Assembly: GCA_020349945.1 (NCBI GenBank) | Contig: CP070704.1 | Span: 1,461,122-1,509,958, forward strand | DNA from: Deltaproteobacteria bacterium | GTDB lineage: Bacteria; Desulfobacterota; DSM-4660; Desulfatiglandales; B25-G16 | DNA: 48,837 nucleotides | Reading direction: 5' to 3' | In this document: piece by piece, positions 1-9,511 of the stretch | How the letters are laid out: each line of letters begins with the position of its first letter | Position numbering within the stretch: position 1 is the first letter of the stretch | Translations under genes and position numbers: made by a program | The notes under the pieces: model-generated | Seen by the model: the letters and a program-made list of their open reading frames with translations, nothing else | What the model was told of the DNA's origin: nothing | Database searches by the model: none

Positions 1-2
1 TA

Positions 3-761
3 CTTGCTGTAGGAGGCCTTTGCAATGCCATTAAGATGGTAAACAATGGCGAGATAAACAATGCCTTTGCCCTTGTGAGACCACCAGGTCATCACGCTGA
101 GAGAAACAGGGGCATGGGGTTTTGCATCTTTAATAATGTGGCAGTAGGGGCCATATATGCCCAGAGAGAACTGGGCTTGAAAAGGGTTCTGATCGCTGAC
201 TGGGATCTGCACCATGGTAATAGCACGCAACACTGCTTTGAAGATGATCCCTCCGTGCTTTACTTCTCCACCCATCAGTACCCATATTACCCTGGTAGTG
301 GCGGCCTTAACGAGGTAGGAAGCGGTGAGGGAGAAGGCTATACGGTCAATGTTCCCCTGTCACCGGGATACGGGGATGCGGAATATATAGCCATTTATCA
401 GCAGATCCTTCACCCGATAGCCCTGGAATTCAAGCCTGATCTGATGCTTGCCTCTGTAGGATTTGATATTCATAGGGATGACCCCTTGGGGGGTATGTCA
501 GTTACACCTCATGGGTTTGCTGGCCTGACACATGTCCTTATGGAAATTGCCCGCCTCAGCTGTGATGGTAAACTCGTATTAACCCTCGAGGGCGGCTATA
601 ATCTGCAAGGCTTACGGGATTCAGTGAAGGCGGTCTTAAAGGAACTAAGAGGGGAGACAACAGCAAAGGACCGAGATTGGTCAGGTAAGGAGGACAAAAC
701 GATTCTGGATCCCGTGCTTGATAAGGTAAAGGATATTCACGCCAGGTACTGGAAGATTTGA
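3..761 (+). CDS. Histone deacetylase family protein (AcuC/HDAC-like), 5' end missing
   Basis: Zinc-dependent deacetylase of the arginase/deacetylase fold, probably acting on acetylated small molecules or protein lysines in the cytoplasm. The reading frame is open to the left edge, so the gene is cut by the window; the ATG at 36 is internal. Visible family motifs are the active-site His pair in RPPGHHAE, the zinc-ligand motif DWDLHHGN, a further ligand Asp in [10 protein letters not shown], and the late EGGYN loop carrying the transition-state Tyr. About 80-90 N-terminal residues are lacking compared with the usual length near 310. It converges on purQ with 9 bases between the stops. The family is clear; the substrate cannot be told from sequence. 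Confidence 0.9.
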   Translation, partial: LAVGGLCNAIKMVNNGEINNAFALVRPPGHHAERNRGMGFCIFNNVAVGAIYAQRELGLKRVLIADWDLHHGNSTQHCFEDDPSVLYFSTHQYPYYPGSGGLNEVGSGEGEGYTVNVPLSPGYGDAEYIAIYQQILHPIALEFKPDLMLASVGFDIHRDDPLGGMSVTPHGFAGLTHVLMEIARLSCDGKLVLTLEGGYNLQGLRDSVKAVLKELRGETTAKDRDWSGKEDKTILDPVLDKVKDIHARYWKI

Positions 762-770
762 TCTTTATGC

Positions 771-1607
771 TTAGAGGTTTTCCCGGATATACTGTACTGC
801 ATTTCTGAAGATGGTAATTCCTTCACCCTCTTCCCTTTCAATCCCCTTACCCATCCTAGCCAACTCCTCCCTCTTCGTAACCCTGTCTGGATGGTTTGTG
901 TAATGATTGTAGGCCTCTGGATGGGGCATTAATCCAAATATCCTGCCTGTTGAGTCGCAGATCCCCGCAATATCATACAGAGATCCATTAGGATTAAAGG
1001 GCCATCTGCCTTGAGCAGGATTACCATCCCTATCTGCATACTGGATAACCGCCTGGTTTTTCTCTATGAGTCTATCAATAACCTCTTTTTTGGCATAAAA
1101 TTTCCCTTCACCATGCCTTACAGGGAGTTCAAGGGTGGAAATCCCCTTGGTAAAAATACATACAGTATCCGCCACTGTCTTGAGTTTGACCCAGGTGTCG
1201 ACAAAATTTCCTGAGTCGTTGTAGGTCAGGGCGATCTCCCTTGACCGATAATCCCCGTCAAATCCTGGTAAAAGCCCCAGGTTTACAAGGGCCTGGAAAC
1301 CATTACAGATACCAATAATAAGCTTTCCTTTCCCAATGAACTCCTCAATCTCTTCGCCTATATTGTATCGCAACCTTGCAGCCATGACGACACCAGCCCC
1401 ATGATCATCTGCCCAACTGAAACCCCCTCCTAATACCAGGATATGGTAATTGTCCAGGCGTACCCTGGCGCCCTCCTCTCCACATAATATCAACTCATTT
1501 ATGTGTACCCTTTCTGTATCTGCACCAGCCACCTTAAGGGAGAAATCCGTTTCATAATCACAGTTCAGACCATATCCAGTAAGAACCAGGGCCTTGACCA
1601 TCCTCAT
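771..1607 (-). CDS. purQ: Phosphoribosylformylglycinamidine synthase glutaminase subunit
   Basis: Class I glutamine amidotransferase subunit that hydrolyses glutamine and passes ammonia to PurL in the fourth step of purine synthesis, in the cytoplasm. The nucleophile Cys is at about residue 101 (IGICNGFQAL) and the catalytic His-Glu pair at about 229-231 (MPHPEAYNH). At 278 residues it is longer than the small Bacillus-type PurQ (about 227) and resembles the glutaminase domain of large single-chain enzymes. Its ATG overlaps the purL stop by 4 bases (ATGA), so the two are translationally coupled and presumably made in equal amounts. Confidence 0.93.
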   Translation of the reverse strand: MRMVKALVLTGYGLNCDYETDFSLKVAGADTERVHINELILCGEEGARVRLDNYHILVLGGGFSWADDHGAGVVMAARLRYNIGEEIEEFIGKGKLIIGICNGFQALVNLGLLPGFDGDYRSREIALTYNDSGNFVDTWVKLKTVADTVCIFTKGISTLELPVRHGEGKFYAKKEVIDRLIEKNQAVIQYADRDGNPAQGRWPFNPNGSLYDIAGICDSTGRIFGLMPHPEAYNHYTNHPDRVTKREELARMGKGIEREEGEGITIFRNAVQYIRENL

Positions 1608-4597
1608 ATGAGCCCCCCAAATGGTTCCTTCCAGGCATCCTTTAAATCGCCTGTCTTTTCATTTAAAATGATCTTACCATCTATACCTGAGACCTGAAGC
1701 ATATCAGCATGGCTCACCCTTCCTATACAGGCATAATCCAATCCGCCCATTACATCCTCAAAGGCCCCTTTCTTTTTTGGATCAATGGTAACTATGAACC
1801 TCCCTGCCGACTCAGAATAGAGTATCTTTGTGTTAGAAAGCCTTTCCTTCACAGGGACAGACCTTAGATCTATATCCATGCCCAGGTTTCCTCCCATGGC
1901 GGACAGTGCGAGATGGACACCCAATCCGCCCCTCCCAACAGCATGGCAGGAGGCAACCAATCTATCCTGGATCGCCTGGTAAAGGGTGCTATAGAGAGGG
2001 ATTGCCTCTTCTGCTTCAACTTTTGGGACATTGAGCCCTACCCAGTCCATCATTTGATAATACTCACTAGCGCCAAGCTCATCCCCTGTCTTTCCAAGGA
2101 TATATATAAGGTCACCGGGCACCTTCACGTCCATAGTCAGACATTTCCTTATATCCTCCACCACTGTTGTAGCGGTAAACTGAAGGGTTGGTAGACCGGA
2201 TATCTTCCGACTTATCCCAGAAGGTCCCTTTACCTCACCATCGGTATACATACTGTCTTTACCTGACAGCAGTGGTATCTCAAAGGCAAGGGTGTAGTCC
2301 CTTAATGCCCAGCATGCTCGTGCAAGTTGAGCTGCCTTGTATTTTCCATCTGGGTTTTTGGCAGGATCGTAGATAATGGTTGGCCAGCAGAAATTATCCA
2401 CACCCCCAATACGGGCCGGATCGCCACCAACAGCAATAAGGCGTCTCACCGCCTCATCAATGGTAACTGCTGTCATGTGATAGGTGTCAATGAGGGAGTA
2501 GAATGGATTTATTGCCTGCGTAATGGCAATCCCTTTCAGGGAACCTAAAATCGGTCTTACAACTGCCGCATCGCTTACCATATCGTGGTTTTTCCCCACC
2601 AGTGGTTTAATAACGCTCCCACCCTGAACCTCATGGTCATACTGCCTTTGAATCCAGTTTCTGGCGCATATATTTGGCCTCCTTAACATCGATTTAAGAA
2701 GCGCGCCCTGCTCTTCTTGTTCATCCCAGACAGGCTCTTTGAGCCCCCTTGCTAAAGGTGGAAGCCATTCAGCATCAAATTCCCACTGGGGGAATGATGA
2801 CTGAAGAAGATCCATATGCACATAGGCGCATGTTTTTCCATTAAAAGTGAGGTGAAGGTATCCACTATCGTTGTACTGGCCAATAACCGTACTCTCTACT
2901 GCATGTTTGGCGGAAAGCTCCAGAAACCTATGAATCCTCTCGGGCCTTACCGCCACAGTCATCCTCTCCTGGGACTCGCTAATCCAGATCTCCCATGGAT
3001 CTAATCCCTCATATTTAAGGGGTACGTTTTCTAAATTCACATGACAGCCATTACTCCACCTGGCCGATTCCCCTATTGATGAGGAGAGCCCACCGCCGCC
3101 GTTGTCCGTAATAAATTCTATAAGCCCCTCATCCCTGGCCTCAAGGAGGAAGTCATGCATCTTTTTCTGGGTATAGGGATCTCCTATCTGGACATGGCCT
3201 GCAGGGGTGGTTTCGCTGTAAGTTAGGGAGGCAGCGGTAACTCCATGGATGCCGTCCTTTCCCACCCTGCCTCCACACATGACGATCAAATCCCCGGGAT
3301 TCGTTTTTTTTAGGTGGGAAGGTTTTCCATTTACTGTGGCTGGCATTATTCCCATGGCAGTTACATAGACGAGACATTTTCCCATGTAGGATTTATCAAA
3401 GAGGACTTGTCCAAATGCGGTAGGGATTCCGCTCTTGTTACCACCATCCCTTACCCCTTCAATCACACCATCCAGAAGTCGCCGGGGATGAAGGTGGGGC
3501 TTGAGTTCCCCTGCATAGCCCCGGGGACCGACACAGAATCCATAGGTCCCCTGTATTAATTTTGAGCCTTTTCCCGTCCCCAGAGGATCCCTATAAATTC
3601 CCACTATCCCTGTAATAGCGCCTCCGTATGCCTCCATGTTTGATGGGCTGTTGTGTGTCTCTCCAGTAATAACGTAATAGTAATTTTCATCAAACCTGCC
3701 CACACCCGCGTTATCCCAGAGTACAGAAATAACCCAGTCTTTTTTCTCCTTTATCTCTAATGTCGGCCTTTCAATACATGTCCTAAAAAGGTTATCAACT
3801 ACCTCTTTATGATTGGTAGCTATATCATGGTATCTAAATAGACCCTTGAAGGTATTGTGGTTACAATGATCGCTCCTTGCCTGTGATATATACTCAAGCT
3901 CAACGTCCGTGGGAAGATCAAGTCCAACGGCCTTTCTTCTTAAGCGCACATCCTTTCTTGAGAAATATCCTCGGATAACTGGTATATCACTTTCATGCAG
4001 CGCAAGGTTCCTCTGTATCGACAGCCTTTTTAATTCATCATCGCTCCTTATTGGGAATGTTCTCACCTGGGGTAGGTTATTGAGGGAAACCCTGGGGATA
4101 TTCATGCCTATTCCTTTTTTGTCATCCCATTCCTCTCTCGTATATATCCTCCACTGCTGGATGATGTCGTTAGCCAGTATCTCCCTGGCTATTGTCTCCA
4201 CATCCTTTCTTTTAAGATCCCCCCTTATCTGGTATATCTTAGATGTGTAAACCGATTCGTTTTTTTTGAACTCTATACCCAAGAGATCCTCTATAGCCTC
4301 AACTGCTGTGCTACCTGCTGGATCCCTAACCCCTGGCCTGAGGCCTACCCATATTATCCAGTCGAAATTGTCTGCCAGAGGGAGGAAGGACGATTCCTCC
4401 GTAACCGGGTTTGTGAATATCTCAGCCCTAATCCTTTCTAACTGATCACCGTTCAGATCAGCCTCAATGGTTAATACCCTGATCACCTTGGTATCAGTCA
4501 CATTTAGTCCAAAGTAGGCAGACGCCTTGTGGCTGATACCCATTCCCTCTGCATCAATCAACTCAGGCTTTAGCCTTATCTCCAGTCTCGCCGGCAT
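1604..4597 (-). CDS. purL: Phosphoribosylformylglycinamidine synthase, large subunit with PurS-like N-terminus
   Basis: ATP-dependent amidation of FGAR to FGAM in de novo purine synthesis. At 997 residues it is larger than the small PurL (about 740). The first 160 or so residues read as two tandem PurS-like segments (starting RLEIRLKPEL and DNFDWIIWVG), followed by the linker motif SQARSDHCNHNTF and two AIR-synthase-type halves; the first holds the signature GETHNSPSN near residue 310. This matches enzymes in which PurS is fused to PurL while PurQ stays separate. The ATG at 4597 is the first in frame, with a weak ribosome site. It is first in a purL-purQ operon and divergent from sixA. Confidence 0.93.
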   Translation of the reverse strand: MPARLEIRLKPELIDAEGMGISHKASAYFGLNVTDTKVIRVLTIEADLNGDQLERIRAEIFTNPVTEESSFLPLADNFDWIIWVGLRPGVRDPAGSTAVEAIEDLLGIEFKKNESVYTSKIYQIRGDLKRKDVETIAREILANDIIQQWRIYTREEWDDKKGIGMNIPRVSLNNLPQVRTFPIRSDDELKRLSIQRNLALHESDIPVIRGYFSRKDVRLRRKAVGLDLPTDVELEYISQARSDHCNHNTFKGLFRYHDIATNHKEVVDNLFRTCIERPTLEIKEKKDWVISVLWDNAGVGRFDENYYYVITGETHNSPSNMEAYGGAITGIVGIYRDPLGTGKGSKLIQGTYGFCVGPRGYAGELKPHLHPRRLLDGVIEGVRDGGNKSGIPTAFGQVLFDKSYMGKCLVYVTAMGIMPATVNGKPSHLKKTNPGDLIVMCGGRVGKDGIHGVTAASLTYSETTPAGHVQIGDPYTQKKMHDFLLEARDEGLIEFITDNGGGGLSSSIGESARWSNGCHVNLENVPLKYEGLDPWEIWISESQERMTVAVRPERIHRFLELSAKHAVESTVIGQYNDSGYLHLTFNGKTCAYVHMDLLQSSFPQWEFDAEWLPPLARGLKEPVWDEQEEQGALLKSMLRRPNICARNWIQRQYDHEVQGGSVIKPLVGKNHDMVSDAAVVRPILGSLKGIAITQAINPFYSLIDTYHMTAVTIDEAVRRLIAVGGDPARIGGVDNFCWPTIIYDPAKNPDGKYKAAQLARACWALRDYTLAFEIPLLSGKDSMYTDGEVKGPSGISRKISGLPTLQFTATTVVEDIRKCLTMDVKVPGDLIYILGKTGDELGASEYYQMMDWVGLNVPKVEAEEAIPLYSTLYQAIQDRLVASCHAVGRGGLGVHLALSAMGGNLGMDIDLRSVPVKERLSNTKILYSESAGRFIVTIDPKKKGAFEDVMGGLDYACIGRVSHADMLQVSGIDGKIILNEKTGDLKDAWKEPFGGLI

Positions 4598-4697
4598 ATC
4601 GTCTCTTAGTTTATGATCCTTTTTTTGAGTAGGGCACTGCTCATTTCTGAGGTATCTTTAGAGTCAATAATTTATGTGTTTTACACGACAAGTCAAT

Positions 4698-4753
4698 GAG
4701 AATTATGATGGGTAATTGTCATTTCTTCCTCAAAAATATATGATAATTATGAT
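4698..4753 (+). promoter_or_regulatory. Direct repeat in the purL/sixA divergent promoter region
   Basis: Two copies of GA-N-AATTATGAT lie at 4698-4709 and 4742-4753, 44 bases apart, in the 186-base AT-rich gap between the divergent purL and sixA starts. Each copy loosely resembles half of a Fur-type box, but the match is too weak to name a regulator. Position between divergent starts makes operator function possible. Confidence 0.25.
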
Positions 4754-4783
4754 TGTGTAATCTTATTTTTAGGGAGTGACTAT

Positions 4784-5278
4784 ATGGAAATCTATCTGAT
4801 GCAACATGGTCCTGCCCTTCCCAGGAAGAAGGATCCTGATGAGGGCCTGAGCCCTGATGGGGAAGCGAGGATTCATGCAAGTGGAAAGGCCCTCAAAAAG
4901 ATGGGGGTTGGTTTTGATGTAATCCTTTCAAGCCCCAAGAAAAGATCCAGACAGACGGCTGCCATTGTAGCCGAGGAGGTAGGGTTTGCTCCTGAAAAGA
5001 TTATAGAGACAGAAAAGGTCAAGGCCATGACCCCTCCAGAAGAGACTATTAAGGCCTTAACTGAATATGCTGGTAATAAAAGGGTCCTGATAGCCGGACA
5101 CCTCCCATCGGTTGCCGAGGTAGCATCCTTTTTATTAACAGAGGGTTCTAAGGCGATAGTAGGGTTTGAAATGGGTGGTTGTTGCAGGATTGATGTGGAA
5201 GATCTCCCTACACACTCAGGCCACCTGAGATGGTATTTAACCCCCGAGCAACTAGAACTAATAGCGTCCCGAACATAA
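4784..5278 (+). CDS. sixA: Phosphohistidine phosphatase, SixA type
   Basis: Histidine-phosphatase superfamily enzyme. E. coli SixA removes phosphate from phosphohistidine in HPt or phosphotransferase proteins. At 164 residues it fits the family (161 in E. coli). The phospho-acceptor His is at residue 8 in MQHG, with Gln in place of the common RHG arginine. The second core Arg is in SSPKKRSRQTA and the second His in AGHLPSV. The start has a GGGAGTGA ribosome site. It stands alone, divergent from purL and convergent with dinB. After the TAA stop the same frame stays open and coding-like for 35 codons to 5386 (see findings). A phosphotransferase fusion at 46 kb is a possible partner, which is speculation. 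Confidence 0.85.
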   Translation: MEIYLMQHGPALPRKKDPDEGLSPDGEARIHASGKALKKMGVGFDVILSSPKKRSRQTAAIVAEEVGFAPEKIIETEKVKAMTPPEETIKALTEYAGNKRVLIAGHLPSVAEVASFLLTEGSKAIVGFEMGGCCRIDVEDLPTHSGHLRWYLTPEQLELIASRT

Positions 5279-5399
5279 ACCGAATATGCAAGCCTGGTGC
5301 ATCCAGTTGATGAGCTTGAAAAGGAACTAAGGGAACTTACCGATCCTGCTTCTTTGAGGCAATCGTTGCTGCCTAACTCCACATAACAACAGAACTGAA

Positions 5400-6557
5400 C
5401 TATCTTCCCCTCTTAATCACCTTTCCTCCAAATTTCTTTCTGATCTCATCCAGAGCTTTGTCCGTCTTTCGTTCCTTTTCACCCTCCTGCATAAATAGAG
5501 AGCCCTGAGACTCCCTTTTAGTGCCCTCCAGGTTGGAGACAGCGACTCCCACGAGACGGACTCTTCTCTTTAAGGGGCAATCCAGAAGCAGTTCTGTAGC
5601 AGAATCCGATATGATCTTAGTGCTATCTGTGGAGTGCGCAATGGTAAGCCCTTTACTCATTTCGGAGAAATCCTCGAATTTTATCTTCAGGGTGATCGTT
5701 CTCCCCTTAAGTTCCTCCTGCCTCAATCTCCAGGACACCTTTTCTGCATGGGAGCCGACCAGGTGCTTTAAATAGGCGAGATCCTCAGTATCGGATTCGA
5801 GGGTCTCCTCTGAACTGAGGGACTTGATCTCTCTTTCCAGAACCACCGCAGAGTCATCCCTGCCATGGGCAAGTTCATGTAGTCTTGACCCAAATGCGCC
5901 AAACCATCTGATTAATTGCTCTTTGTTGAATCTCTTTAAATCCCCAACCGCTTTGATCCCGTAATGCCTTAGACCTTCTACCGTCCTCTTTCCAACACCG
6001 GGGATTCTTTCTATAGGCAATCTGGACAAAAATGTATCCACCTCATCTACTGAGATTATCGTCAAGCCATCCGGCTTGTGCATCTCAGATGCAACCTTGG
6101 CCAGAAACTTATTGGGGGCGATACCTATCGAACAGGTCAGGCCTGTCTCTTTGGCTATTCTGGTCTTTATATGCCCGGCTATCTCCTCGGCGTTCCCAAA
6201 AAGAGCTTCAGAGCCTGTAATATCAAGATAGGCCTCATCAATAGAAACCGGTTCAACAAGAGGTGTGAAATCCTTCAATATATCCAGAATTTTCTTGGAA
6301 ACCTCTCCGTAGCGTTCCTTTCTTACCGGAAGAAAAATACCCTGAGGGCACTTTCCCTTCGCCTTGAATATCGGCATGGCAGAACAGACGCCAAACCTTC
6401 TGGCCTCATAACTGGCTGTAGAAACCACGCCCCTGTTGCCTGAACCTCCCACAATAACTGGTTTACCCTTCAGATGGGGACTGTCCAGCATCTCAATGGC
6501 TGCAAAAAAGGCATCCATATCAATATGAAGGATTGTTCTGGCCGGGATTTTTACCAA
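5400..6557 (-). CDS. dinB: DNA polymerase IV (Y-family translesion polymerase)
   Basis: Error-prone polymerase that copies past DNA lesions. The 385-residue protein has the palm metal Asp in HIDMDAFFA (Asp 13), the second catalytic motif PVSIDEAYLD near residue 103, the thumb helix-hairpin-helix IERIPGVGKRT, and a little-finger domain to the C-terminus. The final KRG-rich tail lacks a clear clamp-binding motif; GSLFMQ about 30 residues from the end could serve. The start is TTG, 2 bases after the fusA stop, so it is probably translated from the fusA message. No LexA box was seen. Confidence 0.92.
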   Translation of the reverse strand: MVKIPARTILHIDMDAFFAAIEMLDSPHLKGKPVIVGGSGNRGVVSTASYEARRFGVCSAMPIFKAKGKCPQGIFLPVRKERYGEVSKKILDILKDFTPLVEPVSIDEAYLDITGSEALFGNAEEIAGHIKTRIAKETGLTCSIGIAPNKFLAKVASEMHKPDGLTIISVDEVDTFLSRLPIERIPGVGKRTVEGLRHYGIKAVGDLKRFNKEQLIRWFGAFGSRLHELAHGRDDSAVVLEREIKSLSSEETLESDTEDLAYLKHLVGSHAEKVSWRLRQEELKGRTITLKIKFEDFSEMSKGLTIAHSTDSTKIISDSATELLLDCPLKRRVRLVGVAVSNLEGTKRESQGSLFMQEGEKERKTDKALDEIRKKFGGKVIKRGR

Positions 6558-6559
6558 GA

Positions 6560-8590
6560 TCAGAGCCTATCATAATGAGAAAATTGCATGGTGAAGGTGG
6601 CCCTCCCCTGAGAGGCGGAGCGTAGAGCCGTTGAATAGCCAAACATCTTAGAAAGTGGTGCAATAGCTGCCAATATCTTAACTGTCCCTTTCGTTGTAAT
6701 CCGCTCAATCCTGCCACCTCTGGTATTCAGATCACCTATTACATCACCTACAAACTCCTCAGGGACGATTACTTCAATCTTCATAATAGGTTCCAGAAGA
6801 ATAGGCAAGGCAAGCTCACAGGCCTCTTTAAAGGCCATTGATGCGACAATCTTAAAGGAAAGTGGGGTAGACAGCAGCTCTTTTACATGAGCATCCAGAA
6901 GAATGCTTTCCACATCAATTACTGGATAACCCATCAAAACCCCACTCTCTGATGCCTCCTCTACACCTTCCTCTATAGAGTTTATAAACTCTTCAGTCAT
7001 CAAGGGGTTTGAACAGTTGTTGACAAACCTATTTCCTTTTCCCCTCTCCATGGGTGAGACCTCTATTTTAATAGCGGCAAAGTGCATTACACCAGCCCAT
7101 TCTCTGTCGAAAACTTTCTCAATTGCCGCCTTTTTACTTATGGTCTCTCTGTAGACAACCTGCGGTTTTCCAGTATTTACATCAAGCAAGAATTCCCTTC
7201 TTAACCTTTGGGCCAAAATTTCGAGATGAAGCTCACCCATACCGGAAATTATTATCTGGCCAGTATCCTCATCTAAGGTAAACTTGAATGTGGGGTCTTC
7301 ATCAGCGACTTTTGTGAGAGTATCCAAAAGCCGTTCCTGATCCTTTAACTGCTTCGGCTCCACAGCCATGGACATTACTGGACGATCAAACTCCATCGAC
7401 TCAAGTAATATAGAATGACCCTTTTCGCAAAGGGTGTCGCCGGTAGTGGTCTCTTTCAAACCCATAACAGCAACAATGTCACCACTGATAGCCTGATCTA
7501 TTCTCTCTCTCTTGTTTGCATGCATCCTCATAACCCTGGCTACCCTTTCTGTGACATCTTTTGTGCTATTATAGACTATGGAGCCTTGTCTCATGATTCC
7601 AGAGTAGACCCTGAGATACGTCATTCTTCTTCCCTGATCCATTACAACCTTAAAGGCCAGAGAAGAGAGGGATTCCTTTACGGTTGCCGACCTGGACTCA
7701 GGCTCTTTTGTCCTCGGATTGATACCGGTTACTGGTGGAACGTCAAGTGGTGAGGGCAGATATTCGACTATTCCATCCAAAAGGGGCTGTATCCCTTTAT
7801 TTCTTAATGCCGCGCCACAGAAGATGGGGACAAGGGTGAGCTTTATGGTGGCCTGCCTAATTGCCCTCTTGATTGACTGAATATCTATCTCTTTTTCAGA
7901 CAGGTATTCCTCCATTATGCTATCATCAGTATCAGCTAATAGTTCTAGCATTGTCTCTCTCTGTCTGATAGCCTCTTCCACATAATCATTTGGGATGGCT
8001 ACTTTCTGAAAAGAGGCCCCAAGATCATCCTCATTCCAGACAGTAGCCCTCATCTCCATGAGATCAATTACGCCCTGAAACTCCTCTTCCTGCCCCCACG
8101 GTAACTGAAGGACCAATGGGGTGGCACCAAGCCTTTCCCTTATCATTCGCACAGTACCATAAAAATTGGCTCCTGGCCTATCCAGCTTATTGATAAATGC
8201 TATCTTTGGAACCCCGTACCTATCTGCCTGATGCCATACTGTCTCCGACTGAGGTTCCACACCGCCCACTGCGCAAAATACCCCTATTGCCCCATCCAAA
8301 ATCCTCAGGGATCTCTCAACCTCAATAGTAAAATCCACATGTCCTGGCGTATCTATAATGTTTATTGTGTGCCCAAGCCACGTGCAGGTTGTGACAGCAG
8401 ATGTTATTGTTATACCCCTCTCCTGTTCCTCGGGCATCCAGTCCATGATGGCCTCTCCATCATGAACCTCCCCCATTTTGTAAGACCTACCAGTGTAAAA
8501 GAGTACCCTCTCTGTTATGGTAGTCTTCCCAGCGTCTATATGGGCAATGATACCTATATTCCGTGTCTTCTTCAGTTGTTGCATTGACAT
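6560..8590 (-). CDS. fusA: Elongation factor G
   Basis: Ribosomal translocase GTPase. All GTPase motifs are present: AHIDAGKTT (P-loop), GITITSAVT (switch I), DTPGHVD and NKLDRPG, followed by domains II-V. At 676 residues it is slightly shorter than the usual 690-700. It is not beside rpsL, rpsG or tuf but pairs with dinB, which suggests a second EF-G copy (EF-G2 type) rather than the str-operon copy; that is inference. The ATG at 8590 has a second in-frame ATG two codons on; neither has a strong ribosome site. Confidence 0.9.
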   Translation of the reverse strand: MSMQQLKKTRNIGIIAHIDAGKTTITERVLFYTGRSYKMGEVHDGEAIMDWMPEEQERGITITSAVTTCTWLGHTINIIDTPGHVDFTIEVERSLRILDGAIGVFCAVGGVEPQSETVWHQADRYGVPKIAFINKLDRPGANFYGTVRMIRERLGATPLVLQLPWGQEEEFQGVIDLMEMRATVWNEDDLGASFQKVAIPNDYVEEAIRQRETMLELLADTDDSIMEEYLSEKEIDIQSIKRAIRQATIKLTLVPIFCGAALRNKGIQPLLDGIVEYLPSPLDVPPVTGINPRTKEPESRSATVKESLSSLAFKVVMDQGRRMTYLRVYSGIMRQGSIVYNSTKDVTERVARVMRMHANKRERIDQAISGDIVAVMGLKETTTGDTLCEKGHSILLESMEFDRPVMSMAVEPKQLKDQERLLDTLTKVADEDPTFKFTLDEDTGQIIISGMGELHLEILAQRLRREFLLDVNTGKPQVVYRETISKKAAIEKVFDREWAGVMHFAAIKIEVSPMERGKGNRFVNNCSNPLMTEEFINSIEEGVEEASESGVLMGYPVIDVESILLDAHVKELLSTPLSFKIVASMAFKEACELALPILLEPIMKIEVIVPEEFVGDVIGDLNTRGGRIERITTKGTVKILAAIAPLSKMFGYSTALRSASQGRATFTMQFSHYDRL

Positions 8591-8670
8591 AGGCAGTAAA
8601 TCTAAGGTATCTTTGAAACACTGTCAAGTTAGTAAACAAATGGGTAAGCGCTCAGTCCATCGGGGGCAGA

Positions 8671-9375
8671 ATGGCTGCATACCTACAAAATCACAGGAAC
8701 GAGATAGTGATTACAGCGACCGGCCAGGTCTTGATGGAGATATACGATCTCCTTTTTTCTGCCTTTGGGCCTCAAAACTGGTGGCCAGCAGAGACAGAGC
8801 TTGAGATGATGGTTGGTGCTATTCTAGCCCAGAACACCAGCTGGAATAATGTGGAAAAGGCCATCCACAATATAAGAGAAAAAAATCTCTTGTCCATAAG
8901 AGGCCTCGGTCAAATACCAGCATCTATCTTGGCTGAATACATCAGACCTGCCGGGTATTATAAGCTTAAGGCCAAGCGTTTGAAAAACCTTATCAAGTTG
9001 ATTGAGGATAAATACAACGGGGATATAAATAGAATTTTTTGCCTTGACACCGATACTATCCGGAAAGAGCTGTTGTCTGTCCAGGGAATTGGAATGGAAA
9101 CAGCGGATAGCATTATCTTATATGGAGCTGGGAGGCCTCTGTTTGTGGTTGATACCTATACCTACAGGATCTTGACAAGACATGGTCTCGTTGAAGAAGA
9201 GGCAGGATACAATGATTTGCAGCTGTCTTTTATGGATAATCTACCTCATGATACGGATCTTTTTAAAGAGTTTCACGCCTTGCTCGTAAAGACGGGAAAA
9301 GGCTTTTGCAGGAAAAAACCTCTGTGTTCTAACTGCCCACTTGAAGACTTCAGGAGACATTATCAAATAAGGTAA
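8671..9375 (+). CDS. Endonuclease III-related DNA glycosylase (MagIII/MIG-like)
   Basis: Base-excision repair glycosylase of the HhH-GPD superfamily, 234 residues. The helix-hairpin-helix is VQGIGMETADS (137-147) and the catalytic Asp is Asp 161 in VVDTYTYRI. The lyase lysine of endonuclease III (GVGRKTA) is replaced by Glu 143, so it is probably monofunctional, as in Helicobacter MagIII (3-methyladenine glycosylase). Of the four iron-sulfur cysteines only three are seen (213, 219, 222); the fourth position is Arg or Phe, so the cluster may be lost or altered. The ATG has GGGGG seven bases upstream. The substrate is uncertain. Confidence 0.82.
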   Translation: MAAYLQNHRNEIVITATGQVLMEIYDLLFSAFGPQNWWPAETELEMMVGAILAQNTSWNNVEKAIHNIREKNLLSIRGLGQIPASILAEYIRPAGYYKLKAKRLKNLIKLIEDKYNGDINRIFCLDTDTIRKELLSVQGIGMETADSIILYGAGRPLFVVDTYTYRILTRHGLVEEEAGYNDLQLSFMDNLPHDTDLFKEFHALLVKTGKGFCRKKPLCSNCPLEDFRRHYQIR

Positions 9376-9511
9376 TCATTTTTTATTAGGGGCTTGCTAT
9401 TTATGGAGGCAAGACTGGACAGGGAGGCGATCCTGCATCCCTCATCTGGTTGATTCAAGGGCTTTCTTCCTCGTAGGTGTACATAGCTAAATCAGATCGA
9501 AAACGGTTCCT

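Noticed and set aside
4873-5382. Long minus-strand ORF of 169 codons over sixA
   Set aside because: Low-complexity, serine-rich translation opposite a clear SixA gene; a shadow of its codons.
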